Assembly (NCBI GenBank): GCA_030430575.1
Contig: JAUIKF010000024.1
Span: 1-64,000 of the forward strand
Length of the DNA stretch: 64,000 nt
Direction: 5' to 3'
Source of the DNA: Bacteroidia bacterium
GTDB taxonomy: Bacteria; Bacteroidota; Bacteroidia; J057
The position numbers and the translations under genes are program-made. Of this stretch, positions 29,778-39,063 are shown piece by piece; the stretch's first letter is position 1, and every line of letters starts with the position of its first letter. The notes below the pieces were generated by a model. The model was not told where the DNA came from. It saw only the letters and a list, made by a program, of their open reading frames with translations, and searched no databases.

Positions 29778-30809
29778 CTACTCGCGCCGTAAGCCACGGA
29801 TGATCCCGCGCTCAGAATCTTTGATGAAATTGAGGATTTGGTCTCTTTCTACAGAATAAGGGAGATAGTTCTCAATATGTGTGCGCGCCTGGGTGTTGTT
29901 TTTGCCAGACAAAAACACAATGCGATAAATCTCTTGGATGCTATTGATGATTTCGCTCGAAAATCCTCGTCTGTTCAATCCGATAGAATTTACGCCTTCG
30001 TAGCGTACAGGATCCCTCCCTACTTTGACGTATGGAGGGACATCTTTTCGGACGAGCGATCCTCCAGCTACCATGACGTGTTGGCCAACTTTCACAAACT
30101 GATGGCAGGCTGACATCCCCCCCAAGATGGCGTGATCGCCTATTTCCACATGGCCGCCTAAATTGACCGCATTGGCCAAAATGACGGAATCACCTACGAT
30201 ACAGTCATGAGCGACATGAGAATAAGCCATGAATAGGCAGTTCTTTCCTATAGTGGTTTTGCCGTGGTAGGTAGTGCCTCGATTGAGGGTGACACACTCG
30301 CGAACAGTGGTATTTTCGCCGATTTCAAGCGTTGTCTTTTCCCCTGCAAACTTCAAATCTTGAGGAATGGCAGAAATGATGGCACTGGGAAAGATTTTGC
30401 AATTATTGCCGATGCGGGCGCCATCGTGAATGGTGACATGAGAGCCTATCCAGCACCCTTTTCCAATGGTGATCTCACCATGGATGGTGACAGTAGGCTC
30501 GATATGGACCTGATCTGCAATATCAACTCTAAAGCGATTCCCAAAAGAAAAGACGCTAGGCGTTTCTTTATTCCAGAATTCTAAGGTTTGGGTGTCGGGC
30601 GAAATCACGGTTCCAGCTCCGATACGACATTGCTTGCCTATGCGGACGCCGCTTTTGATAATGACATGGGGATCGATAGAAGTCCCTTCGCCTATTTCTA
30701 CTTTCTCTTCAATGATGGCATAAGGACCGATGGTAACACTAGGATGAATAACTGCGCTTGGATGCACCTGCGCATGCGGAAATTGAGGTTGACTGGTTGT
30801 TTCTGTCAT
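29778..30809 (-). CDS. lpxA: UDP-N-acetylglucosamine O-acyltransferase, enlarged
   Basis: First enzyme of lipid A synthesis, a left-handed beta-helix trimer. The C-terminal two-thirds fits LpxA: catalytic His in YSHVAHDCIVGD, then GGHVEIGDHAILGGMSACHQFVKVG and the LNRRGFSSE helical tail. At 343 residues it is about 80 longer than E. coli LpxA. The extra length is a hexapeptide-repeat block in front of the normal one, split off by the loop SPDTQTLEFWNKETPSVFSF. It starts two bases after lpxC-fabZ in an lpxD-lpxC/fabZ-lpxA operon. Confidence 0.88.
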   Translation of the reverse strand: MTETTSQPQFPHAQVHPSAVIHPSVTIGPYAIIEEKVEIGEGTSIDPHVIIKSGVRIGKQCRIGAGTVISPDTQTLEFWNKETPSVFSFGNRFRVDIADQVHIEPTVTIHGEITIGKGCWIGSHVTIHDGARIGNNCKIFPSAIISAIPQDLKFAGEKTTLEIGENTTVRECVTLNRGTTYHGKTTIGKNCLFMAYSHVAHDCIVGDSVILANAVNLGGHVEIGDHAILGGMSACHQFVKVGQHVMVAGGSLVRKDVPPYVKVGRDPVRYEGVNSIGLNRRGFSSEIINSIQEIYRIVFLSGKNNTQARTHIENYLPYSVERDQILNFIKDSERGIIRGLRRE

Positions 30810-30811
30810 TT

Positions 30812-32191
30812 TTAGGTTTTTGGAACTAAACTGGCGACTAGGTCAGCAGAGCAGACGAGTTTTCCGTCTACATACGCTTTGCCAGTCATTTTGCAAATTC
30901 CCCTTTTGAGCGCTGTCATTTCTAAATTGAAGGTGAGCGTATCTCCCGGTATAACAGGCTTTTTGAAGCGTGCGTTGTCTATGGCAACAAAATATACCCA
31001 CACGGTAGAAGGGTCTTCCACTGTATTGAGTAATAGAATACCACCTACTTGCGCCATTGCTTCTAGCTGTAAAACCCCAGGCATGATAGGATTGCCTTCA
31101 AAATGACCTACAAAGAACGGCTCATTGATGGTGACGTTTTTGACACCAGTAATGCTGCGTTCAGAAAAAGCGGTGACCTTGTCTATAAGCAAAAATGGAT
31201 ACCTATGCGGAAGTATCTTTGTAATGGCATTGATGTCAAAGACGACACCATCTACTTTATTGCTTTGAAATTTATCTGTAATGCGCTTTTTCTTTATCTC
31301 TGCCTTGATTTGCTTGGCAAGCTCAATATTGGCCTTGTGGCCAGGGCGGGCTGCCATGATGTGGCCCTGAAGGGGCATGCCTACCAGGGCTAGGTCCCCA
31401 ATTAGGTCCAAAAGCTTGTGACGCGCAGGCTCATCTTCAAACCGTAAGCCTACATTATTCAGGATTCCTTGTTCTGCCCGAATATTGGGCTTGTTAAAGA
31501 GGGTACGAAGGCGATCCATTTCCGCTTCTGAGGCTTCTTTATCTACCAATACAATCGCATTTTCCAAACTTCCCCCTTTAATCAATCCCGCTTCCACGAG
31601 CATCTCTAACTCATGGAGAAAACAGAATGTTCTAGCAGAGCCAAATTCTTCTGGAAACTGATCCATGGAAGTGAGAGAAACATGTTTTGGCGATAGAACC
31701 TTTGAGTCGTAATCGATCATCACGGAAGCACGAAATGATTTGGAAGGTAAAGCAGCCAATTCTACATGACGGTCTTCTTCGTGGTAATGAATCGGTTGGG
31801 TAATAACAAATACCTCTCTTTCTGCTGCTTGCTCTTCTCTGCCTGCAGCCATCAACGCATCCATGAAGTCCTTCGCACTTCCATCCATGATAGGAGGTTC
31901 AGGGCCATCCAGCTCAATCAGGACATTGTCGAGCTGTAGCCCTGCTAGGGCTGCTAGGGTATGCTCTACCGTATGGATTTGAACGCCATTGGTAGCAATG
32001 GTGGTGCCCCGAGAGGTGTCCACGACATTGTCCACATCGGCTTTTACCTCAGGCTGTGCTTCAAGGTCTATGCGCTTAAATACAAACCCGTGATTTTCAG
32101 GCGCGGGTTTAAACGTCATGGTGGCATTAACACCAGTATGGAGGCCCGTACCTGATACGGTAGCTTCTCCTTTGAGCGTATGTTGTTTCAT
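30812..32191 (-). CDS. lpxC: Fused UDP-3-O-acyl-GlcNAc deacetylase / hydroxyacyl-ACP dehydratase
   Basis: A 459-residue LpxC-FabZ fusion characteristic of Bacteroidota. The N-terminal ~300 residues are the zinc deacetylase of lipid A synthesis (HTVEHTLAALAGL, DGPEPPIMDGSA, RHKLLDLIGDLAL). The C-terminal ~140 are FabZ (LPHRYPFLLIDKV, FFVGHFEGNPIMPGVLQLEAMAQ), a fatty-acid dehydratase. The start overlaps the lpxD stop (ATGA). Confidence 0.95.
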   Translation of the reverse strand: MKQHTLKGEATVSGTGLHTGVNATMTFKPAPENHGFVFKRIDLEAQPEVKADVDNVVDTSRGTTIATNGVQIHTVEHTLAALAGLQLDNVLIELDGPEPPIMDGSAKDFMDALMAAGREEQAAEREVFVITQPIHYHEEDRHVELAALPSKSFRASVMIDYDSKVLSPKHVSLTSMDQFPEEFGSARTFCFLHELEMLVEAGLIKGGSLENAIVLVDKEASEAEMDRLRTLFNKPNIRAEQGILNNVGLRFEDEPARHKLLDLIGDLALVGMPLQGHIMAARPGHKANIELAKQIKAEIKKKRITDKFQSNKVDGVVFDINAITKILPHRYPFLLIDKVTAFSERSITGVKNVTINEPFFVGHFEGNPIMPGVLQLEAMAQVGGILLLNTVEDPSTVWVYFVAIDNARFKKPVIPGDTLTFNLEMTALKRGICKMTGKAYVDGKLVCSADLVASLVPKT

Positions 32192-33231
32192 GTCGATTCT
32201 GTCAATTCTTTCATTCGAAGTTCCAAATCATGCAAACGCATATGCATATCTGCTAATTTGCGAAACATGACTTCCGATCGCAACTGATCGCGATGTGCTT
32301 GTATTGGGGACCCCCTAAATGCGAGTCCGGGAGTGTCTATGGAGCGATTGACGCCAGACTGAGCGTCGATTTTGGTCTGATCTGCCAGGGTAAGATGGCC
32401 TACAATGCCTGCTTGGCCACCGACCATGCAGTTGCGGCCCAGTTTGGTGCTGCCTGCAATCCCTGCCTGGGCAGCGATTACGGTATGAGCACCTATTTCT
32501 ACATTATGTGCGAGCTGTACCAGATTGTCGAGCTTTACCCCTTCCTGGATCAGCGTGGTGCCCATCGTGGCGCGGTCGATCACGGTGTTGGCGCCTACCT
32601 CTACATGGTCTTGAAGGACTACTTGCCCCAGTTGGGGGATTTTCCGATAACTGCCGTCTTCTTTCGGGGCAAATCCAAATCCGTCACTGCCGATGCTAGC
32701 TCCTGCATGAATGATACAGTTGGCGCCGATTTGGGTAGCGTAGTAGATACTTACATTGGGATAAATAAGGGTATTGTCGCCGATAACTACCCCTTCTCCA
32801 ATAAAGGTATTAGGATAAATTTTTACCCCATCTCCAATCGTCACATTGGCACTGATATACGCAAAAGCGCCTACATAGACGTCTTTGCCCACTTTTGCAG
32901 AATCTGCAATAAAAGCTGGCTGCTCAATCCCAGAGCGGCCTCGCTTCATCATTTCTGATGCTGTTTCTAGTAGATGCGTGAAGGCTTCATAGGGATTGTC
33001 TACCCGAAGCAAAGTCGTATTGACAGGCTGCTGTAATACCAAATCTCGCGAAACGATCACGGCAGAAGCCTGGGTAGTATACAGGTGTGGGGTATATTTG
33101 GGATTGGCCAAAAAAGTAATACCTCCTGGTTGGCCCGCCTCAATAGGGGTTAGCTGAAAGATGTCTCGTTGAGCATCTCCTTCAATATCTGCTTGAATCA
33201 GGGAAGCTATTTGGCTAATCGTAAATTTCAT
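32188..33231 (-). CDS. lpxD: UDP-3-O-acylglucosamine N-acyltransferase
   Basis: A 347-residue third-step enzyme of lipid A synthesis. It has an N-terminal uridine-binding domain (MKFTISQIASLIQADIEGD) and hexapeptide repeats with the catalytic-region His in QLAHNVEIGAHTVIAAQAGIAG. A C-terminal helix (MHMRLHDLELRMKEL) packs the trimer. The ATG at 33231 is the family start; nine extra upstream codons are not needed. It is the first gene of the lpx operon. Confidence 0.95.
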   Translation of the reverse strand: MKFTISQIASLIQADIEGDAQRDIFQLTPIEAGQPGGITFLANPKYTPHLYTTQASAVIVSRDLVLQQPVNTTLLRVDNPYEAFTHLLETASEMMKRGRSGIEQPAFIADSAKVGKDVYVGAFAYISANVTIGDGVKIYPNTFIGEGVVIGDNTLIYPNVSIYYATQIGANCIIHAGASIGSDGFGFAPKEDGSYRKIPQLGQVVLQDHVEVGANTVIDRATMGTTLIQEGVKLDNLVQLAHNVEIGAHTVIAAQAGIAGSTKLGRNCMVGGQAGIVGHLTLADQTKIDAQSGVNRSIDTPGLAFRGSPIQAHRDQLRSEVMFRKLADMHMRLHDLELRMKELTEST

Positions 33232-33286
33232 ACCGAATGGAATGTGAAAAACGCGCAAAGGTAGTAATTCTCCTAGCGGTCTGCAA

Positions 33287-34579
33287 CTAGGTCAAATGGA
33301 GAATTCCCTTGGCATAAGTTCCAAATACCCTGGCTTTCAGGGACTTATCAAGGAAAGGGCTATTGTGGGACCTTGAAAAAAGATGGGATGAATTGAACAC
33401 CCAGCTTTTTTGCGGTTGAAAGAGACTCAAGGAAACTGGTTGTCCTACTTTTATATGCATAGGCGGCAGGCCAAGAATTCGCCTCGGCTGGGTCGCCAGG
33501 CAGGCAACCAAGTGATCTAACGAAATGACCTGGCTATCAACAAGTGCCTCATAGGCCACAGAGAAAAGGGTCTGTAACCCGATCATCCCTTGATCTGCAA
33601 AAGAAAATTCCATTTGCTTCTCCTCTACCGTTTGGGCATGATGTCCAGAGCTGATGGTATCAATAAAGCCAGCCTTCACAGCTTTTTTCAGTGCCTCTAC
33701 TTGTTCCTTATCTCTTAGGGGGGGAAATACCTTATAATTGCTATCAAAGCTTTCAAGGAGGCTGTCATCTAAGGCTAAATGGGCCGCGGTAGTGCCAATG
33801 GTCAGGGAGCTATCCTCGGTTTTAGCTTGGGACAAAAGGGCCAACGCATCAGGAGAGGTGATGGGTTGTAGGTGTAAACGGCCGCCTGCATAGGTATGAA
33901 TCTGCTGAAATTGGGTGCTTTTCGTGACTTCCGCCAGTTCGGGGATGCCTTTCATACCTAAGAATGCAGAAGTCTTGCTTTCATTCATTTGGCCGCCTGC
34001 GGCCAGCTCTTCATCGCCAGGGTAGGTGATGAGCAAGCCATCAAAAGCCTGAGTGTACTGCAAGGCCCGCATCAGCATACCGCTAGATTGCAAGGCATGG
34101 CTGCCATCCGTAAAGGCAACGGCTCCCGCCTGCTGCATATCATATAACTCCGCCAACTCTTTGCCTTCCGCTCCTTGCGTGATAGTCCCTGTCAACAAGG
34201 CCTCTACTGGCAGATCTTGCGTCTGGACCTTCAGTGCTTTCACCTGTTGCGCGCTATCAATGACGGGATGTGTATTGGGGTAATACAGAAAAGCGGTAAC
34301 ACCTCCTTTGAGGGCGGCAGAAGCCAAGGCGTCAAGCGACTCTTTATACTCAAACCCTGGAATAGCGGGTTGTACCTGGAGGTCTATCCAGCCTGGAGAA
34401 ACGTGGACTTGCTCTCCTTCGACTACCTGTTCTGAGGCTTTTGGAGAAAGGGTGCCTGCTGCAGCGATATCAGTGATCATCCCTTCAGCAACACGCATAT
34501 CCACTTCATGCCCGTTGTGGGGGCTTTGTGGGTCAGTGACCGTGACGTTATGGAAAAGATAAGCGTCGACTTTATCCAT
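33287..34579 (-). CDS. Dihydroorotase-like protein, metal site degenerate
   Basis: A 430-residue amidohydrolase-fold protein most like dihydroorotase. The HxH motif of active PyrC (GFIDxHVH) reads GWIDLQVQP, and later positions also lack the expected histidines (TTAAHLALDD) except SGHHAQT. Loss of metal ligands suggests a non-catalytic PyrC-prime-type subunit, as known for paralogues that scaffold aspartate transcarbamoylase. It begins upstream of the lpx operon with a 55-bp gap, so it may be co-transcribed. Confidence 0.75.
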   Translation of the reverse strand: MDKVDAYLFHNVTVTDPQSPHNGHEVDMRVAEGMITDIAAAGTLSPKASEQVVEGEQVHVSPGWIDLQVQPAIPGFEYKESLDALASAALKGGVTAFLYYPNTHPVIDSAQQVKALKVQTQDLPVEALLTGTITQGAEGKELAELYDMQQAGAVAFTDGSHALQSSGMLMRALQYTQAFDGLLITYPGDEELAAGGQMNESKTSAFLGMKGIPELAEVTKSTQFQQIHTYAGGRLHLQPITSPDALALLSQAKTEDSSLTIGTTAAHLALDDSLLESFDSNYKVFPPLRDKEQVEALKKAVKAGFIDTISSGHHAQTVEEKQMEFSFADQGMIGLQTLFSVAYEALVDSQVISLDHLVACLATQPRRILGLPPMHIKVGQPVSLSLFQPQKSWVFNSSHLFSRSHNSPFLDKSLKARVFGTYAKGILHLT

Positions 34580-34611
34580 TTTTCTAAAAAAGCTGTTTTA
34601 CCCTTAGTGTT

Positions 34612-34758
34612 GTTACTTTTTTTAGAAAAAAGTAACCAAAAAATCGAAGCGAGCCAACCAAGGCCCTCTCTGCATTCCATCCGCGCGCGCTCGGTTATTA
34701 ATGATCTGCCTGTTATTAAAGGTATTAATGAGGGCTTCGCCGTTCACCCCAGCCGCAC
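34612..34758. repeat. Dispersed hairpin repeat, copy 4, with ~50-bp expansion
   Basis: The left part matches the 17309 copy (GTTAC...AGTAACCAAAAAATCGAAGC...CATCCGCGCGCGCTCG), and the end matches CACCCCAGCCGCAC. About 50 bp of ATTAATGA/ATTAAAGG sequence separates them, so the element has grown in the middle. Confidence 0.75.
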
Positions 34759-34810
34759 GAATTTTTAACTTTTTAGAAGAAGACTGATCAATAAATAATC
34801 AATAATTCTT

Positions 34811-36874
34811 TTAGCTCTTCCGTCTGACTTTCAGCAATAATATTTCTATTACCAAAAATAGCAAAGCCAGCAATACAAAATATTTCCATAGAGGGATACC
34901 TTCTTTTTCTTGCTGAATGAGGTTCGTAATCTCTTCTGCTTCAGGCTTCAACAATTGAATCCGGTCATACCCTGCCTTTTCCAGGTAATCTTCCAAGCGG
35001 TCCATATTGGCAAAGTCCAATTGGGATTCTTGGTCAGAGATGTTAAACGCCATTTTTTCAAGCAAACTATCTCCTTGTACCAAATCGTAATTCCCCTCAG
35101 CAATAGCTAACTGCTCGAAGTTCAAAATGGTGACACCACTCTGCACATACTGAAGGGGATTGAGTTCCAGTCCCTTTTCATTTTTCATCTGGATGAGCTC
35201 TTGACTGCTCGTGCGGATAGATTTCGGAACATAGGCCCCTATTTCTTGCCCAGACTGTACATTCTGGGTCTGGTTCATGATCTGGGTGGCACGGAAGATG
35301 ACAGGCGCAAAAGAAGTTTTGACATGAAAATCGGTCCATGCATTTCCGGGAAAGATGGTAAACGTGTACAATAAACCTTCACCTACCTTGGATTCCAGCA
35401 GGCAGACCTCTTGACTCTGTGTGCCGATGATGAGATTTTGGACGAGAGAATTGTTGAGGCGGAAGGGGTAATATTTGAAAATATTTGGCGCATCGAATTC
35501 GCGCTGGCGTCGGTCTGCGGTGAAAACACCATCAAATATAGGGTGTTCTAATTCAATCTTATCGGCTTTTACGCCGTCTTGTACTGTGACAAGCGGTTCA
35601 TATTGACCTACTCCCAAACCGCCCAGAAAGGCGTTTACACTCGTAAGGTTCATGTCCTCTCCTGGGAAAAACATCAGGCTTCCGCCTTCTTCAACAAAGG
35701 AGCGAAGCTGATCTGCCAGTCCACTGCTGATGTCTTGGATCCCTAAAAGAACCAGGCTACGGTATTCGCTGAGGGGCTCGCTGGCAATATTGCGGGCTTG
35801 TACAAAGGTCGCATCAAATTGCTGGAAGAGGTCCTCATAGAGGATGCGCATACTCGCTGAGCGTTGACCTTCTACGACCAATACTTTTTCAGCTTCAGGA
35901 ACGTATAGGGAGAAATAGCGTTTATTGTCAAACTCGATCGGATAGTCATCGAGTTGGATATGGCCTGAAAGCCACCCGCTTTTTGTTGGGGTAAAACTCA
36001 GTTCGAGGTCCTCAATCGAATTGGGTCCCAGACTTTTATTATTAATGGCAACTACTTTTCCTTCTAATAATACCTGGACCCCTAGTTCTTTTACCCCTTT
36101 ATTTCCATCATTTACCAGCGACATAGACATCTGAACAGGCTTGTCTTTTTCGATAATCTGTGACAAAATTTTCTGAGAGGCGACATAGACATTGTTCTGA
36201 GCACGGGTAGCCAGCGGCATATACTTGATGAGAATATTGCTGTCGGAAAGCTGAACAAACTGGCTATCTGCCAGGACGGTAGCACGCTGGAAGTCACTGA
36301 GGAAATAGAGCTCTTGGGTGCCATTGCTGGCATTGGCAAAAATTTCCTTGCGAAAGTTCAGCAATTCGCCATGCGTGTGCATGCTTTGGTTGATGCGGAG
36401 GTTCTTGACGGTTTCTATCGCGTCATTCTGATCGCCAAAACTGGCGTTGAGCTGGAGGTCACTGGTGGTGGTGATGAGGAGTTCATCATCTTGGCCATAA
36501 GCATTGACAATGCTTCGGGCGAGAGATTGGGCTTGCTGGAAATAATTTCCTTTCTCATTGCCTGCAGTCATGCTATAGGAGTCATCTACGACGATAGCGA
36601 CAGACCGATTGCCTTGAAGCTGGGCCATGCCAGGACCTGTGATGACAGGGTTGGCGAAGGCCAAAACGAGGCATGAAATAGCGAGAAGGCGAGTAAGTAA
36701 TAGGAGCCACTGACGAAATCGAAGGCGACGTACGACAGACTTCTTCACTTCCTTGACAAAGGCGACATTGCTAAAGAGAACCTGCTTGGGCCGTTGGAGG
36801 TTAAAAAAATGGATAATAATGGGGATAGACAAGGCAACCAATCCCCACAACATTCCTATGTTTAATAAAGTCAT
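34811..36874 (-). CDS. BatA-domain / von Willebrand A membrane protein
   Basis: A 687-residue protein. The N-terminus is an aerotolerance-regulator (BatA) domain (MTLLNIGMLWGLVALSIPIIIHFFNLQRPK) followed by an RQWLLLLTRLLAISCLVLAFANP membrane segment. A VWA domain follows with the MIDAS pattern DDSYS (VAIVVDDSYSMTAG). A long periplasmic middle part and a C-terminal membrane helix (FVLLALLFLVIEILLL) complete it. Members are often near MoxR and Bat genes, but none is here. Its function is not established. Confidence 0.82.
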   Translation of the reverse strand: MTLLNIGMLWGLVALSIPIIIHFFNLQRPKQVLFSNVAFVKEVKKSVVRRLRFRQWLLLLTRLLAISCLVLAFANPVITGPGMAQLQGNRSVAIVVDDSYSMTAGNEKGNYFQQAQSLARSIVNAYGQDDELLITTTSDLQLNASFGDQNDAIETVKNLRINQSMHTHGELLNFRKEIFANASNGTQELYFLSDFQRATVLADSQFVQLSDSNILIKYMPLATRAQNNVYVASQKILSQIIEKDKPVQMSMSLVNDGNKGVKELGVQVLLEGKVVAINNKSLGPNSIEDLELSFTPTKSGWLSGHIQLDDYPIEFDNKRYFSLYVPEAEKVLVVEGQRSASMRILYEDLFQQFDATFVQARNIASEPLSEYRSLVLLGIQDISSGLADQLRSFVEEGGSLMFFPGEDMNLTSVNAFLGGLGVGQYEPLVTVQDGVKADKIELEHPIFDGVFTADRRQREFDAPNIFKYYPFRLNNSLVQNLIIGTQSQEVCLLESKVGEGLLYTFTIFPGNAWTDFHVKTSFAPVIFRATQIMNQTQNVQSGQEIGAYVPKSIRTSSQELIQMKNEKGLELNPLQYVQSGVTILNFEQLAIAEGNYDLVQGDSLLEKMAFNISDQESQLDFANMDRLEDYLEKAGYDRIQLLKPEAEEITNLIQQEKEGIPLWKYFVLLALLFLVIEILLLKVRRKS

Positions 36875-36978
36875 GGTTTAAATTTCAGCTGGCTAATATA
36901 CCAAATTAAAAGCGATATAGCGGTTGCATGTTTGCTTTTTTATCCTATATTTTGCGACGATTTTATAATAGATAATTT

Positions 36979-37206
36979 ATGTATTGGACATTAGAATTAG
37001 TAACCTATCTTGAAGACGCTCCTTGGCCAGCCACCAGGGAGGAACTTGTGGATTATGCGCTTCGTTCAGGAGCCCCCATGGAAGTGGTAGAAAACCTCAA
37101 AGAACTTGAAGAAGAAGGGCCGTCTGTAACTTACGACCACATTGAAGAAATTTGGCCTGACTATCCTACAAAGGATGATTTCCTCTTTAATGAGGACGAA
37201 CATTAA
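36979..37206 (+). CDS. DUF2795-domain small acidic protein
   Basis: A 75-residue protein highly typical of Bacteroidota (MYWTLELVTYLEDAPWPATREELVDYALRSGAP...EIWPDYPTKDDFLFNEDEH). The family's role is unknown, and its helix-turn-helix-like look suggests a regulatory adaptor. It stands alone, with a strong terminator 35 bp after the stop. Confidence 0.88.
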   Translation: MYWTLELVTYLEDAPWPATREELVDYALRSGAPMEVVENLKELEEEGPSVTYDHIEEIWPDYPTKDDFLFNEDEH

Positions 37207-37240
37207 AGCGAAACTTTTTAGCACTTTAGCATTTTTAAGT

Positions 37241-37288
37241 AAAAAGCATGTCGTTAAGCCACGTATGGCTTCGCGACATGCTTTTTTT
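37241..37288 (+). terminator. Intrinsic terminator, likely bidirectional
   Basis: Stem AAAAAGCATGTCG with CGACATGCTTTTT, enclosing a smaller AAGCC/GGCTT stem, ends in seven T. It closes the DUF2795 gene; the symmetric A/T runs allow use from the other side too. Confidence 0.85.
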
Positions 37289-37352
37289 ATGGACCAATAC
37301 ATAAGCCCAGCTTGAGAAAGCTGGGCCATTGGGAGAATAATTTATGTTGATC

Positions 37353-37745
37353 TTAGCAGTTGCAACGGGTGCCTGTGCGGGTCGTCACGCCTTTTTTTAG
37401 CGACATTTTCACATAGCCGTGGGAGCCTTTACGCCCAGTCGTGAGGTCAACTAATACGTGAGAGTTGGCTTCGAGCGGATTATTGAAAGTAATGGAAGGA
37501 GAAGTGGAGGCATCGCCTGAAATGGTATACTCACTAGGATCCAAGACTTTAGAATTGCCAAATAGGTCAGTGACGGTGACACTTTTGACGGTCAGGGTGC
37601 CTGTGCCCATTCCGACACCGGAGATACATGCGCACTTCTCCCCGCCTTTGGCGGTTTCAGAAGCGGAAGCAGTGCCTTCAATAGAAAAGGACATCAAAAA
37701 GCTGGCAGCGATTAAAAGGGCAAAGAGTTTCTGGAAGGTTTTCAT
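37353..37745 (-). CDS. Small exported cysteine-containing protein
   Basis: A 130-residue protein with a clear signal peptide (MKTFQKLFALLIAASFLMSFS). A CACISGVGMGTG motif and a C-terminal CNC suggest disulfides. The middle contains a short beta-rich segment (KSVTVTDLFGNSKVLDPSEYTISG). I do not recognise the family. Confidence 0.6.
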   Translation of the reverse strand: MKTFQKLFALLIAASFLMSFSIEGTASASETAKGGEKCACISGVGMGTGTLTVKSVTVTDLFGNSKVLDPSEYTISGDASTSPSITFNNPLEANSHVLVDLTTGRKGSHGYVKMSLKKGVTTRTGTRCNC

Positions 37746-37862
37746 GATAATGAAGAATTAGAGAGGTTAAAATTCTGGCTATTCTTTCTCTGTTCTGTTA
37801 GGACAAAGATATTGCACTATCACCCCTTGGGAAATCCCTCATATGTGGTAATATGTAGAAGG

Positions 37863-38737
37863 CTAGGGTTTATTTAAGCAGCACTTCTTGTATTTCTTCC
37901 CCGACCCACACGGACATGGGGCATTACGGCCGACCTTTTTTGCTTGACCTTAGGAGCAGACAAGGGAGGAGGTGGAGGAGAGGAATTAAAATAATGTGCC
38001 ATGCCCTTATAGTGTTTTTTCCAATCTCCCCTTGTTTTAAAGTAGGGAGCCGCAGTTTCTGGGTAGGAAGGAGAGCCTGCTTCTAGGTCTTTGATGGCTT
38101 CTTTGATTTCGATGAGGGTATGCTTTATCTGAAAATCCTCTTGATCCCCCAATGTCTCATAATAGACCCAAAGGTCCTTTAGCCGATCTAGCGTACTCGT
38201 AAATTGTACAATTCCCATACTACCAGCAAGAGAATCTATTCCTTGGCAATGGGGGTTTTCGAGCAATTTGAGGATTCTTGGACCAATCACCGCTTCATCC
38301 GCAAAATGGAAACAATCATACAGGAATTGAATGGTCGTATCAAATAAAGGGTCCTGACTTTCTATTACCTGCATAAATTGCTCTACTGCTTCTTCCCCTA
38401 ATTCCTCACACAGGCGGCCCACCAAATACAATCCCTGCTCATTCAAGAAATCCCAATCACTATCACCTTTATATAGATTGATCACCGGTTCAATCAAATA
38501 CGCCCCAATATGGTTCTCAGCCACCACTCCATACCACAGTGGAGCATTGGAAAAATAATCACTTTCCTCGTCATTGTAGATCGCTTCGCTGTACGCATTC
38601 GCTAAGCTGAAAGCGATTTTGGCTTCAATCTCCTCATCTTTTCCATGATGGTACAGATATTCAATGGCCTCAAATGGGATCCCCTCACGGGTATTTTCAA
38701 TTTGTGTAAAGGCTGCTTGTTTGGAAGTAATAGGCAT
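37863..38737 (-). CDS. SEC-C motif protein with an apparent frameshift
   Basis: The main frame (38737 to 37874) encodes ~287 residues of helical, HEAT-like protein ending in proline-rich SPPPPPLSAPKVKQKRSAVM. After an A6 run near 37943 the minus-one frame encodes KKVGRNAPCPCGSGKKYKKCC, a complete SEC-C zinc motif, and stops at 37863. One more A in the run would join them. Either the sequence lacks a base, the gene is newly broken, or slippage at the A-run is used. SEC-C domains bind zinc and often link to SecB or ribosome-associated factors. The start at 38737 (MPITSKQAAF) is one of two ATGs. Confidence 0.7.
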
Positions 38738-38767
38738 AATAGGTGGATGAAAAAGTTTGGGAAACAA

Positions 38768-39063
38768 TTTAATAGATTCAAAGGATGAAAAAAATAGGCC
38801 CGACGTGGTGTCGGACCCTTTTCAAAAGCAGCATATACTTTTCAGGCATGGTCGCGGATTACGCATGGGCCGACACACTAGCCGAAATCCGCGACAGCGC
38901 AATAACATTGCTGGGCTGGATTTCCGGAATTCTCTGCCCTGAGACTTCGGCGTGAGCTCAGTCGAACGCCTGCCGAAGGGGAGTGTAGGCATGTAGGGTA
39001 ATCCAGCCCCAATAATTATTTTTTCCCTTCTCAAATCCTTCTCAAATCATAAATCCTTGTTCA
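38768..39063. repeat. Spacer with nested inverted repeats, no gene
   Basis: GTCGCGGATT/AATCCGCGAC (about 38850-38894) and GGGCTGGATT/AATCCAGCCC (about 38913-39008) are exact 10-bp inverted pairs, and GGCCCGAC/GTCGGACC at 38797-38817 is a smaller hairpin. No open frame here looks real. Confidence 0.5.

Noticed and set aside
38822-39034. 70-residue frame in the spacer upstream of the SEC-C gene
   Set aside because: It runs across inverted repeats and has no family features.
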